A stretch of DNA of 64,000 nucleotides from JAKFEE01 sp036675815. Lineage in GTDB: Bacteria > Pseudomonadota > Alphaproteobacteria > Rhodospirillales > Magnetospirillaceae. The stretch's first letter is position 1, and each line of letters opens with the position of its first letter. Positions 34,717 through 43,051 of the stretch are shown one piece after another. A model generated the notes under the pieces. That model made no database searches, had not been told where the DNA came from, and saw only the letters and a program-made list of their open reading frames with translations. Both the position numbers and the translations under genes were made by a program. The stretch lies in contig JAKFEE010000055.1 of the NCBI GenBank assembly GCA_036675815.1, positions 124,001 to 188,000 on the forward strand, read 5' to 3'.

Positions 34717-36794
34717 CCCGAGCGCAGCGTCCGTACCTGGGCGTCGCGTTCCCACAGGTACAGCAGAGTGCGCAGGCTCTCGCCCCGTTGCGACCTGAGC
34801 TGGGGGTCACGTTCCAGGACCAAACGCGCCTCGGTGCGCGCCATCTCCAACAGGTCGGCGTGTGCGGCCAGGTCGGCGACCCGGAACTTGGGCAGGCCGC
34901 TCTGCCGGGTGCCCAGCAACTCGCCGGCACCGCGCAGCCGCAGGTCCTCCTCGGCGATACGGAAGCCGTCCTCGGTTTCGCGCAGGATGTTGAGGCGAGC
35001 CTTGGCCGTTTCCGACAGCGGCGCGCCGTAGAGCAGCAGGCATGTCGATGCCTTGTCGCCGCGGCCGATGCGGCCGCGCAGCTGATGCAGTTGTGCCAGC
35101 CCGAAGCGCTCGGCGTGCTCGATCACCATCACCGTCGCCTGCGGTACGTCGACGCCGACCTCGATCACCGTCGTCGCCACGAGCACGTCGACCTCGCCCT
35201 CGGCGAAGGCGGCCATTGCCGCGTCCTTCTGCGCCCCCTTCATGCGGCCGTGCACCAGCCCCACCTTGCCCGGGAAGATTTCGGCGAGATGGGCATGGCG
35301 TTCCTCGGTCGCCGCCACATCGGTCTTTTCCGATTCCTCGACCAGCGGGCATACCCAGTACGCCTTGGCGCCACCGGCCACCGCGCGGCCGACCGCCGCC
35401 ACCACCTGGTCGAGCCGTTCCAGCGGTAGGGTGCGGGTATCGATGGGCTGCCGGCCCGGGGGCTTTTCGTCCAGGCGCGATGTATCCATGTCGCCGTAGG
35501 CGGTGAGCGTCAGGGTGCGCGGGATCGGCGTCGCCGTCATCACCAGGATGTCGACGGCCATGCCCTTGCCGGCCAACTCGAGGCGCTGGTGGACGCCGAA
35601 GCGATGCTGCTCGTCGATGACCGCAAGGGCAAGGTCGCGAAACGCCACGTCCTCCTGGAACAGCGCATGGGTACCGACAAGGATGTCGATCGCTCCGTCC
35701 GCCAGCGCAGACAACGTCTGCTCGCGCAGCTTGCCTTTTTCACGGCCGGTCAACAGCGCCACGCGCACGCCGGCCGCATCGGCGAGGGGCGATACGGTCG
35801 CGAAGTGCTGGCGTGCCAGTATCTCGGTCGGCGCCATCATCGCCGCCTGGGCGCCGCTTTCCACCGCCGACAGCATGGCCAGGAGGGCGACCACCGTCTT
35901 GCCGCTGCCCACGTCGCCCTGCAGCAGCCGCAGCATGCGCAGCGGCGCCCGGAGGTCGGCATCGATCTCGGCCAGGGCGCGGGATTGCGCGCCGGTCAGG
36001 GCGAAGGGCAGGGCGGCGATGACTTTGGCCCGCAAACGTCCGTCGCCCTCGATGATGCGGCCCGACAGCCGGCGCAGCGACATTCGCACCAGCGCCAGCG
36101 CCAGCTGGTTGGCCAGCAGTTCGTCATAGGCCAACCGCCGTCGTGACGGCGTCTCCGGCGACAGCTCCGCTTCCGACTGGGGCAGATGAGCACCGAGCAG
36201 CGCCTCGCGCCAGCCGGGCCAGCGCTCGCGCCGCATCAGGGCCGGGTCCAGCCATTCCGGCAGCTCCGGCGCCTTGGCCAGCGCGGCGCGCACCGCCTTG
36301 CCGACCACCTTCGGCGTCAGCCCCGCGCTCAGCGGGTGGACCGGCTCGACGGCCAGCACCGCGGCGGCGTTCTCCGGCGCCTCGATGCGATCGGGATGCG
36401 GTATCTGCGCCTCGCCATTGAAGCGCTCGAACAGGCCGCTGACGATGCGCTCGCCGCCCTCGGGCAGTTGCTTGCGCAGCCAATCCTCGCGGGCGTGGAA
36501 GAACACCAACTGGACCAGCTCGGTGTCGTCGCGGCAGAGCACGCGGTAGGGCCGCCGCGGTGAGCCCGACGGCAGATGCTGTTCGATCGACAGCCGCAGC
36601 GTCTGGATCTTGCCCTCCTCGGCGGCGGCGACGGTGGTGACGTGCCGGCGATCGATGATGGCATAGGGCAGGTGCCACAGCAGATCGACCACGTGCGGAC
36701 CCGCCAGCTTTTCGAACAGCCCAGCCAGCTTCGGCCCGACCCCGGGCAGCGACGTGATGGGCGCGAACAGCGAATACAGGCAGCAAGGGCGCAT
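34713..36794 (-). CDS. recG: ATP-dependent DNA helicase RecG
   Basis: Branch-migrating helicase that reverses stalled forks. The 693-residue product has an N-terminal wedge/OB domain (ITSLPGVGPKLAGLFEKL, RVLCRDDTELVQLVFFHAR), motif I GDVGSGKTVVALLAM near residue 292, and the DEQH box in AVIDEQHRFGVHQR. TATPIPRTL and the TRG-type RGRIGRGDKASTCLLLYG segment complete the set. The length is normal. Alphaproteobacteria often carry recG, sdhE and mfd together, as here, though with recG divergent. Confidence 0.97.
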   Translation of the reverse strand: MRPCCLYSLFAPITSLPGVGPKLAGLFEKLAGPHVVDLLWHLPYAIIDRRHVTTVAAAEEGKIQTLRLSIEQHLPSGSPRRPYRVLCRDDTELVQLVFFHAREDWLRKQLPEGGERIVSGLFERFNGEAQIPHPDRIEAPENAAAVLAVEPVHPLSAGLTPKVVGKAVRAALAKAPELPEWLDPALMRRERWPGWREALLGAHLPQSEAELSPETPSRRRLAYDELLANQLALALVRMSLRRLSGRIIEGDGRLRAKVIAALPFALTGAQSRALAEIDADLRAPLRMLRLLQGDVGSGKTVVALLAMLSAVESGAQAAMMAPTEILARQHFATVSPLADAAGVRVALLTGREKGKLREQTLSALADGAIDILVGTHALFQEDVAFRDLALAVIDEQHRFGVHQRLELAGKGMAVDILVMTATPIPRTLTLTAYGDMDTSRLDEKPPGRQPIDTRTLPLERLDQVVAAVGRAVAGGAKAYWVCPLVEESEKTDVAATEERHAHLAEIFPGKVGLVHGRMKGAQKDAAMAAFAEGEVDVLVATTVIEVGVDVPQATVMVIEHAERFGLAQLHQLRGRIGRGDKASTCLLLYGAPLSETAKARLNILRETEDGFRIAEEDLRLRGAGELLGTRQSGLPKFRVADLAAHADLLEMARTEARLVLERDPQLRSQRGESLRTLLYLWERDAQVRTLRSG

Positions 36795-36867
36795 GGCGGG
36801 CTGACAGAAGCGGATCGAGCCTTTATATCCTGCCTTTCGGCACGGGCAAACGATTGCCGTACCGGTA

Positions 36868-37050
36868 TTGTTTCGTCATTCCCGCGAAAGAGCTCGTGAA
36901 GGAATCGGTTGGTTGTTTCGTCATTCCCGCGAAAGCGGGAATCCATCGCTGAACCGCACGACATTCGGTAGCTCGGGTGCCGTGCGGCCCATGGACCCCG
37001 CTTCCGCAGGGATGACGAAAAATTCCTTCACACGCTCGAAAGTGGGAATC
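36868..37050. repeat. Nested palindromic repeat (MITE-like) between recG and sdhE
   Basis: Two direct copies of TTGTTTCGTCATTCCCGCG-type sequence begin at 36868 and 36913. The second continues into the palindrome ATTCCCGC-GAAA-GCGGGAAT (36923-36942). An inverted copy of the whole unit lies at 36992-37020. Outer arms 36878-36905 and 37022-37049 are also inverted to each other (21 of 28 matching). Sequences of the form GTCATTCCCGCGAAAGCGGG are widespread interspersed repeats in Proteobacteria. The 312-base recG-sdhE gap is largely this element; no gene is seen in it. Confidence 0.85.
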
Positions 37051-37106
37051 CGTGGCGCCGCCGGCACAATGGCCATGGTGACGCAAAAAGCAGGGGTGAT
37101 GACACG

Positions 37107-37382
37107 ATGAGCGCAGATGACCTCGAAACCCGGCGCAAGCGCCTCATGTTCCGCGCCCATCACATGGGCATGAACGAGAACGACCTGATCTTCGGCCAAT
37201 TCGCCGAAGCTTTCCTGTCCGACATGAGCGCCGCGCAGCTCGACCGCTTCGAGGAGTTGATCGCCCAGAACGACAGCGACTTGTTCAGCTGGGTCAGCGG
37301 CCGCGAACCGGTGCCGCCGCGGTTCGACCACGACGTGACGCGGCAATTGCTGCAATTCAAATTGGTTACGGCCAGACGTTGA
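37107..37382 (+). CDS. sdhE: FAD assembly factor SdhE
   Basis: Helps attach FAD covalently to succinate dehydrogenase SdhA. The 91-residue product has the DUF339 five-helix pattern: ETRRKRLMFRAHHMGMNENDLIFGQFAE, then LDRFEELIAQNDSDLFSWVSGREP. The family RGxxE motif reads M-G-M-N-E here, so the Arg is replaced while the functionally important Gly and Glu remain. Its TGA overlaps the TTG start of mfd. No sdh genes are in the window. Confidence 0.9.
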   Translation: MSADDLETRRKRLMFRAHHMGMNENDLIFGQFAEAFLSDMSAAQLDRFEELIAQNDSDLFSWVSGREPVPPRFDHDVTRQLLQFKLVTARR

Positions 37383-40300
37383 CCACGATTCCCAACATCT
37401 TCGCCGCCCCCGGCCGCACCCTGCTGGCCGGCATGCCCGAGGGTTTCGACGCCCTGACGCTGGCGCGCCTGGCCCAGTCGGGCATGGTCGAGGACCTTCT
37501 CCACGTTGCCCGCGACGAGCCGCGCATGGCGCGGCTGGCCGAGCAGTTGGCACTCTTCGCCCCGGGCGTCGAGGTTTTGGAATTTCCGGCGTGGGATTGC
37601 GTGCCCTACGACCGTATCGGCCCCAACGTCGACGTGGTGGCGCGGCGCATCCATACCTTGACGCGGCTGGCGCAGCCGCGCCCGCCCGGTGGCGCTGCCC
37701 GCCTGATCGTCACCACCGTCGCGGCGCTGATGCAGCGGGTACCGTCGCGCGAGAGCTTTCTCGCCGCCAGCTTCGCCGTCAGGGTCGGCGGCCGCCTCGT
37801 CCTCGACGATCTTCTGGCCTTCCTCGGCCGCAATGGCTACGCCCGCTCCGACACCGTGATGGAGCCCGGCGAGTATGCCGTGCGCGGCGGCATCATCGAT
37901 CTGTTCCCACCCGGCACCGCCGAGCCGGTACGCATCGACCTGTTCGGTGACGAGGTCGAGCAAATCCGCGACTTCGAGCCGATGACCCAGCGCTCGACCG
38001 GCAAGCGCGACTGTCTCGATCTCAAGCCAATGAGCGAGGTGATGCTGGACGAAGCGGCGATCGCGCGCTTCCGCTCGCAATACCGCGAGTTGTTCGGCGT
38101 CGTTTCGCCCAAGGATGCCCTGTACGAGGCCATTTCGGCAGGACAGAAGTATTCGGGCATGGAGCACTGGTTGCCGTTGTTCCATGAGGGCCTGGATACG
38201 TTGTTCGCCTACCTCCCCGAAGCGGCGGTTACGCTCGACTATCAGGCCGAGGAGGCGCGTGCGGCGCGCCGCGAACAGGTTCTGGAATATTACGAGGCGC
38301 GGCGCAGCATCAGCGGCGGCGGCGTCGTCGATGCCGGCGGCATCTACCATCCCATCCCGCCGCAACAGCTCTACCTCGAGCCCGACGAGTGGGATCGCTT
38401 GGTGGCGGCGCGGCCCAATGCCGTGCTGTGGCCCTTCGCCACGGTCGAGGGCGGTGCCGTCGCCACCATCGACGCCGGCGGCCGGCCTGGCCGTGACTTC
38501 GCCGACGCCAGGGCCCAGCCCGCCCTCAACGTCTATGATGCGGTGCGCGACTATGCCGCCACCGAAGCCGAGCAGGGGCGCAAGGTGGTCGTCGCCGCCT
38601 ACAGCCCCGGCTCGCGCGATCGCCTCGCCCATGTCATGCGCGAGCACGGCATCAAGGAGGTGCGCAATCTCGATGGCTGGGGCGATGTCGACGCGCTGAA
38701 CCCCGGCTGCATCGGCCTGGTCGCGCTGAGTCTCGAGCACGGGTTCACCACGGCCGGCCTCGCCGTGGTGTCCGAACAGGATATCCTCGGCGAGCGCCTG
38801 ATCCGGCCGCAGCGCAAGCGGCGCCGTGCCGACCAGTTCCTCGCCGAGGCCTCGGCGCTGTCGGAAGGCGACTTCGTCGTCCATGTCGAGCATGGCATCG
38901 GTCAGTACGACGGCCTCGTCACGCTGGAGGTGGCCGGCGCGCCGCATGATTGCCTGCGCGTGCTCTATGCCGACAACGAAAAGCTCTACGTGCCGGTCGA
39001 AAACATCGAGACCCTATCGCGCTATGGCTCTGAGCTGACCGGCGTGCAACTCGACAAGCTGGGCGGCGCCGCCTGGCAGGCGCGCAAGGCCAAGCTCAAG
39101 AAACGCATCCGCGACATGGCCGATGCCTTGATCAAGGTGGCCGCCGAGCGGCAGTTGAAGACCGCCGATCAACTGGTGGCGCCCGAGGGTGTCTACGACG
39201 AGTTCGCCGCGCGCTTCCCCTATGCCGAGACCGACGACCAGCTGCGCGCCATCGAGGAAAGCCTCGAGGACCTGGGCTCGGGCCGGCCCATGGATCGCCT
39301 GATCTGCGGCGACGTCGGCTTCGGCAAGACCGAGGTGGCGCTGCGTGCCGCCTTTATCGCCGCCATGTCCGGTAATCAGGTGGCGGTCGTGGTGCCGACG
39401 ACTCTGCTGGCCCGCCAGCATTACGCCACCTTCCGCCAGCGCTTCGCCGGCCTGCCCATCCGGATCGAGCAGCTGTCACGCCTGGTGACGCCCAAGTCGG
39501 CGACGGCGGTGAAGAAGGGCATGGCCGACGGCACCGTCGATATCGTGGTGGGCACCCATGCCTTGCTGGCCAAGGGCATCCATTTCGCCCGCCTCGGCCT
39601 GCTCATCGTCGACGAGGAGCAGCATTTCGGCGTCGCCCACAAGGAGCGGCTGAAGCAGCTCAAATCCGACGTCCACGTGCTCACCCTGACGGCGACGCCG
39701 ATTCCGCGCACCTTGCAGCTGGCCCTGACCGGGGTGCGCGAGATGAGCGTCATCGCCACCCCGCCGGTGGACCGCCTGGCGGTGCGCACCTTCGTGCTGC
39801 CCTTCGACGGGGTGGTGATCCGCGAGGCCATCCTGCGCGAGCGCTATCGCCAGGGGCAGACCTTCTATGTCTGTCCGCGCCTGGCCGACATCGACCGCGT
39901 CGCCGAGCGCCTGAAGAAGCTGGTGCCCGAGGTCAAGTACACCGTCGCCCACGGCCGCATGACGCCGACCGATCTCGAAGACACCATGACTGCCTTTGCC
40001 GAGGGCAAATACGACGTGCTGCTGTCGACCAACATCATCGAATCCGGCCTCGACATGCCCAGCGTCAATACGATGATCATCCATCGCGCCGACATGTTCG
40101 GCCTGTCGCAGCTCTACCAGCTACGCGGCCGCGTCGGCCGGTCGAAGGCGCGCGGCTACGCCTATCTGACCCTGCCCGGCGACGTGCCGGTGAGCAAGGC
40201 GGCGGAAAAGCGGCTGCAGGTCATGCAGCAGCTCGACTCGCTGGGCGCCGGCTTCTCGCTGGCCAGCCACGACCTCGACATCCGCGGCGCCGGCAATCTC

Positions 40301-40867
40301 TTGGGGGACGAACAGTCGGGCCACATTCGCGAGGTCGGCATCGAGCTCTACCAGCAGATGCTGGAGGAGGCGGTGGCGGCGGCGCGCGGCGGATCGGGCG
40401 AGGCGGTGGCCGAGGAATGGTCGCCGCAGATCACCATCGGCACGCCGGTGCTGATCCCCGAAGCCTATGTCACCGACCTCTCGGTGCGCCTGGGACTGTA
40501 CCGACGGTTGGGCAGCCTGACCGAGCGGGGGGAAATCGACGCCTTCGCCGCCGAACTGGTCGACCGTTTTGGCAAGCTGCCGCACGAGGTCGAGAACCTG
40601 CTGGAGATCGTCGCGCTCAAGGCCCTGTGCCGTGCCGCCGGCGTCGAGAAGGTCGACGCCGGACCCAAGGGCGCGGTGCTCACTTTCCGCCATAACAGCT
40701 TCCGCAATCCCGCCGGCCTGGTGCAGTTCATTAGTCAACAGTTGGGTACAGTGAAACTGCGGCCCGACCACAAGTTGGTCTATATGCGCAGTTGGGATGA
40801 TGCAGCGCAGCGCGTGCGCGGACTGCAACACCTGATGGGCAATCTTGGCAAACTCGCGGCCGCGTGA
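37379..40867 (+). CDS. mfd: Transcription-repair coupling factor Mfd
   Basis: DNA translocase that removes stalled RNA polymerase and recruits UvrA. The 1162-residue product has a UvrB-like N-terminal module (ARLAEQLALFAPGVEVLEFPAWDCVPYD), and a CarD-like RNA polymerase-interaction domain near 500 (GDFVVHVEHGIGQYDGL). Helicase motifs GDVGFGKTEVALRAA and LIVDEEQHFGV are visible, with a TRG motif and a C-terminal UvrA-inhibiting domain. The start is a TTG at 37379 overlapping the sdhE stop; an in-frame ATG at 37433 is the fallback. Confidence 0.96.
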   Translation: MTTIPNIFAAPGRTLLAGMPEGFDALTLARLAQSGMVEDLLHVARDEPRMARLAEQLALFAPGVEVLEFPAWDCVPYDRIGPNVDVVARRIHTLTRLAQPRPPGGAARLIVTTVAALMQRVPSRESFLAASFAVRVGGRLVLDDLLAFLGRNGYARSDTVMEPGEYAVRGGIIDLFPPGTAEPVRIDLFGDEVEQIRDFEPMTQRSTGKRDCLDLKPMSEVMLDEAAIARFRSQYRELFGVVSPKDALYEAISAGQKYSGMEHWLPLFHEGLDTLFAYLPEAAVTLDYQAEEARAARREQVLEYYEARRSISGGGVVDAGGIYHPIPPQQLYLEPDEWDRLVAARPNAVLWPFATVEGGAVATIDAGGRPGRDFADARAQPALNVYDAVRDYAATEAEQGRKVVVAAYSPGSRDRLAHVMREHGIKEVRNLDGWGDVDALNPGCIGLVALSLEHGFTTAGLAVVSEQDILGERLIRPQRKRRRADQFLAEASALSEGDFVVHVEHGIGQYDGLVTLEVAGAPHDCLRVLYADNEKLYVPVENIETLSRYGSELTGVQLDKLGGAAWQARKAKLKKRIRDMADALIKVAAERQLKTADQLVAPEGVYDEFAARFPYAETDDQLRAIEESLEDLGSGRPMDRLICGDVGFGKTEVALRAAFIAAMSGNQVAVVVPTTLLARQHYATFRQRFAGLPIRIEQLSRLVTPKSATAVKKGMADGTVDIVVGTHALLAKGIHFARLGLLIVDEEQHFGVAHKERLKQLKSDVHVLTLTATPIPRTLQLALTGVREMSVIATPPVDRLAVRTFVLPFDGVVIREAILRERYRQGQTFYVCPRLADIDRVAERLKKLVPEVKYTVAHGRMTPTDLEDTMTAFAEGKYDVLLSTNIIESGLDMPSVNTMIIHRADMFGLSQLYQLRGRVGRSKARGYAYLTLPGDVPVSKAAEKRLQVMQQLDSLGAGFSLASHDLDIRGAGNLLGDEQSGHIREVGIELYQQMLEEAVAAARGGSGEAVAEEWSPQITIGTPVLIPEAYVTDLSVRLGLYRRLGSLTERGEIDAFAAELVDRFGKLPHEVENLLEIVALKALCRAAGVEKVDAGPKGAVLTFRHNSFRNPAGLVQFISQQLGTVKLRPDHKLVYMRSWDDAAQRVRGLQHLMGNLGKLAAA

Positions 40868-40941
40868 TGCTTTCAGTCTGGACGAAGGCCGGCAACTCGG
40901 TTTAAGTGGCGCGACTATTCGTCGACTATCAGGGAATCGAC

Positions 40942-41217
40942 ATGAACAAGAGCGAACTGGTCGCCGCGGTCTCCGAGAGCTCCGGCCTGAGCAAGGGGGA
41001 CGCGGCCAAGGCTGTGGACGCCATTTTCGAGACCATCACCGGTGCTCTCAAGAACGGCGAGGACGTGAAGCTCATCGGCTTCGGCTCATTCGACGTCGCC
41101 GAGCGGGCCGCGCGCGAGGGCAAGAATCCCCGCACCGGCGAGACGATCAAGATCAATGCCGCCAAGCAGGTCAAGTTCAAGCCCGGGTCGCAGCTCAAGG
41201 ACGCCGTCAACGGCTGA
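40942..41217 (+). CDS. hup: HU family DNA-binding protein
   Basis: Histone-like DNA-bending protein of 91 residues. It begins MNKSELVAAVSESSGLSKGDA and has the GFGSFDVAERAAREGKNPRTGETI DNA-binding arm with the intercalating-Pro region (NPRTG). The length and arm fit HU rather than IHF. AGGGAATCG before the ATG at 40942 supports this start over an upstream one at 40906. A strong terminator follows. Confidence 0.94.
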   Translation: MNKSELVAAVSESSGLSKGDAAKAVDAIFETITGALKNGEDVKLIGFGSFDVAERAAREGKNPRTGETIKINAAKQVKFKPGSQLKDAVNG

Positions 41218-41244
41218 GCCTTCTCCGCGGCTACAGGGTGGAGG

Positions 41245-41275
41245 GAGCGCCGCAGCCAGCTGCGGCGCTCTTTTT
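41245..41275 (+). terminator. Rho-independent terminator after hup
   Basis: A perfect 11-bp stem (GAGCGCCGCAG at 41245-41255 with its complement at 41260-41270), a CCAG loop and TTTTT at 41271-41275. Confidence 0.95.
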
Positions 41276-41358
41276 ATGCGGTGGCGCCGGGACCGCCAGA
41301 GCGGAATGAAGAAGACGGGCGGCGGCGCCGAGCACGGAGCTCCAGCTCCGCCTCGGCC

Positions 41359-41823
41359 CTAGAAGATGGCCTTGCCCTTGATGTGGGTGACGAAGCCGGA
41401 ATCGTCGGTGCTGATCTCCTCGTCGGCGACGGCGGGTTTGGGGCGACGGCTGCGCCGCCGTTCCACCAGTACACCCGTGGTTTCCGCCGGCTTGGAAGCG
41501 CTACCGCCGCGCCGCAAGGGGCCGCCGGTCGGGCGTGGCGGGGGCGCCGCAGCGTCCGATGCCGGCGGCTTCGGTGCCGCCGCCGGTGTGAGATCGGGAA
41601 CGGTCACACCCTGTTTGGCGAGCCAACGCCGGCCTTCCTCCGTCAGGGTCAGTGCCGCTCCCTCGGTGGTGAAGGTGCGGCTCACATAGCCGTTGTGATG
41701 CAATCCGGCCATGGTCGGGCTCAAGCGCTCTTCCGCCACCCCCATGTCATCGGCCAATTGCGCCTGAAGGGCGCTTCCCCCGCGCAGGCACAGGGCGTGC
41801 AAAGCCTTAATACCATGTTGCAT
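41359..41823 (-). CDS. Winged-helix protein with disordered C-terminal tail
   Basis: A 154-residue protein. Residues about 1-75 look like a MarR/ArsR-type winged helix: MQHGIKALHALCLRGGSALQAQLADDMGVAEERLSPTMAGL with a wing and then LTEEGRRWLAKQG. The rest is Ala/Pro/Arg-rich and probably disordered, with a basic ERRRSRRPK segment and a C-terminal GFVTHIKGKAIF. It might be a nucleoid or regulatory protein; I do not recognise a named family. The start at 41823 is chosen for the helix; the frame upstream is longer but unlike protein. It is transcribed away from mucR. Confidence 0.7.
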   Translation of the reverse strand: MQHGIKALHALCLRGGSALQAQLADDMGVAEERLSPTMAGLHHNGYVSRTFTTEGAALTLTEEGRRWLAKQGVTVPDLTPAAAPKPPASDAAAPPPRPTGGPLRRGGSASKPAETTGVLVERRRSRRPKPAVADEEISTDDSGFVTHIKGKAIF

Positions 41824-42363
41824 GCTTGATCTCTTCGATTGGGCTGGTGCCTTGGGCAATGACGTTTCTAGCGTGGCAGCGCCGCGCCTTGTCAAGAGCG
41901 TCAATCGATGATCCGACGTCGCCGGCCGAAATATGGTCGTTGAGGCGCGTGTACGCAATTGTCTCGAACCCGGCGGCGGCGCAATGCGCGTGTTGCGGGC
42001 GCGAAAACGGTGTGAGCGGCGCGACTCGCCCGGCGAGGCCCGTTGCCCGCCGCGCCGCTATTTCATGTCGCAAGATGGGTTGCGGCTTTTTTCTTGCTGG
42101 TTGGGTGGCGAGCCTATCGCCATCGAGCCCGCCAAATAGAAGGCTGTGGTTGCGGGAGTGGGCGCGGGGTTGTGATCCCTAACCGAACAATATTCTGCAC
42201 CGACGAGTTGGACGATAAGGAGGAGCTTGCTGTCTTTTGAATTTTGTCGACTGGTAGACGTGCTTACCCAATGGGGGGAATAACCAATGATCTATTCCTC
42301 GCTTCATTGCTTGCCGGTATTGTCGATGAAAGCCCCTCAAAGCCCCTTCCGGAAGAGAAAACG
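41824..42363. other. 540-base gap before mucR: control region, no clear gene
   Basis: No convincing gene. The right third (from about 42180) is more AT-rich, as expected for a MucR-regulated promoter. AAGGAGGAG at 42217-42225 is followed by an 18-codon frame from a TTG at 42227 to a TAA; the spacing to that TTG is short, so a leader peptide is only a possibility. An in-frame extension of mucR upstream to 42244 exists but does not match MucR starts. Confidence 0.5.
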
Positions 42364-42858
42364 ATGCCCGAGGACAAGTCGAACCTGCTTGATCTCACGG
42401 CGGAAATCGTCTCCGCATACGTGTCGAACAACACATTGCCAGGCGATCAGTTGACTTCGCTGATTCAGCAAGTATACCACGGTGTCGCTGTCCTCAGCGG
42501 CGTTGCCCAACCCGAAGAGCCTAAAGCAACGCCGGCCGTGCCGGTGCGCAAGTCTGTAAAGCCGGACGAAATTGTCTGCCTTGAATGTGGCAAGGGCCAG
42601 AAAGTACTGAAGCGTCACATCAGTTCGGCACATAATCTCACGCCCGAGGAATACCGGGCGAAGTGGAATCTTGCCCCCGATTACCCCATGGTCGCCCCCA
42701 ATTACGCCGAGCGCCGCTCGCAGTTGGCCAAGGAGATCGGCCTCGGCCAAAAGAAGCCGGCGCCAGGGAAGGGGCGTGCCGCGGGCAAGACCGGTGAGCG
42801 CCGTCGCGGTGGCGGGCGCCGCCAGCAAGGCGGCCAGGCCGGTTCGGCCACCGAATAG
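42364..42858 (+). CDS. mucR: MucR/Ros family zinc-finger regulator
   Basis: Alphaproteobacterial nucleoid-type regulator that binds AT-rich DNA and affects surface polysaccharide, motility and cell-cycle genes. The 164-residue product has an N-terminal oligomerisation part with LTAEIVSAYVSNN, and the Ros-type C2H2 zinc site C72-x2-C75-x9-H85-x4-H90. The EEYRAKWNLAPDYPMVAPNYAERRSQLAKEIGLG segment is conserved in MucR. A basic Gly/Arg tail of about 40 residues is longer than in rhizobial MucR. GGAAGAG precedes the ATG at 42364. Confidence 0.93.
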   Translation: MPEDKSNLLDLTAEIVSAYVSNNTLPGDQLTSLIQQVYHGVAVLSGVAQPEEPKATPAVPVRKSVKPDEIVCLECGKGQKVLKRHISSAHNLTPEEYRAKWNLAPDYPMVAPNYAERRSQLAKEIGLGQKKPAPGKGRAAGKTGERRRGGGRRQQGGQAGSATE

Positions 42859-42878
42859 GCCACCAATGCCGGCATATG

Positions 42879-42906
42879 CACCACGCGGGGCCACCGCGTG
42901 GTGTTT
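42879..42906 (+). terminator. Terminator after mucR
   Basis: A 10-bp perfect stem (CACCACGCGG at 42879-42888 with its complement at 42894-42903), a 5-base loop, then TTT. Confidence 0.8.
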
Positions 42907-43051
42907 CGCCATGTTCGATGCGTGAAACTCACTTCGGGTACTGGACCCGTGCCCTGAAAACGAGCTAGGGTTCCCGCTGCTGTCGATCGGCCAAACAATC
43001 AGCGCGCCAAACAGAATCGACCGCAGTGGAGAGGATCAGAGGATCAGAAAG

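Noticed and set aside
36868..37050. CRISPR-like array
   Set aside because: Copies are few, differ in orientation and have irregular spacing; the structure is nested palindromes, and no cas genes are present.
42244..42363. An N-terminal extension of MucR
   Set aside because: Known MucR proteins begin at the position of ATG 42364, which also has a GGAAGAG ribosome site. The extension lies in the AT-rich control region.
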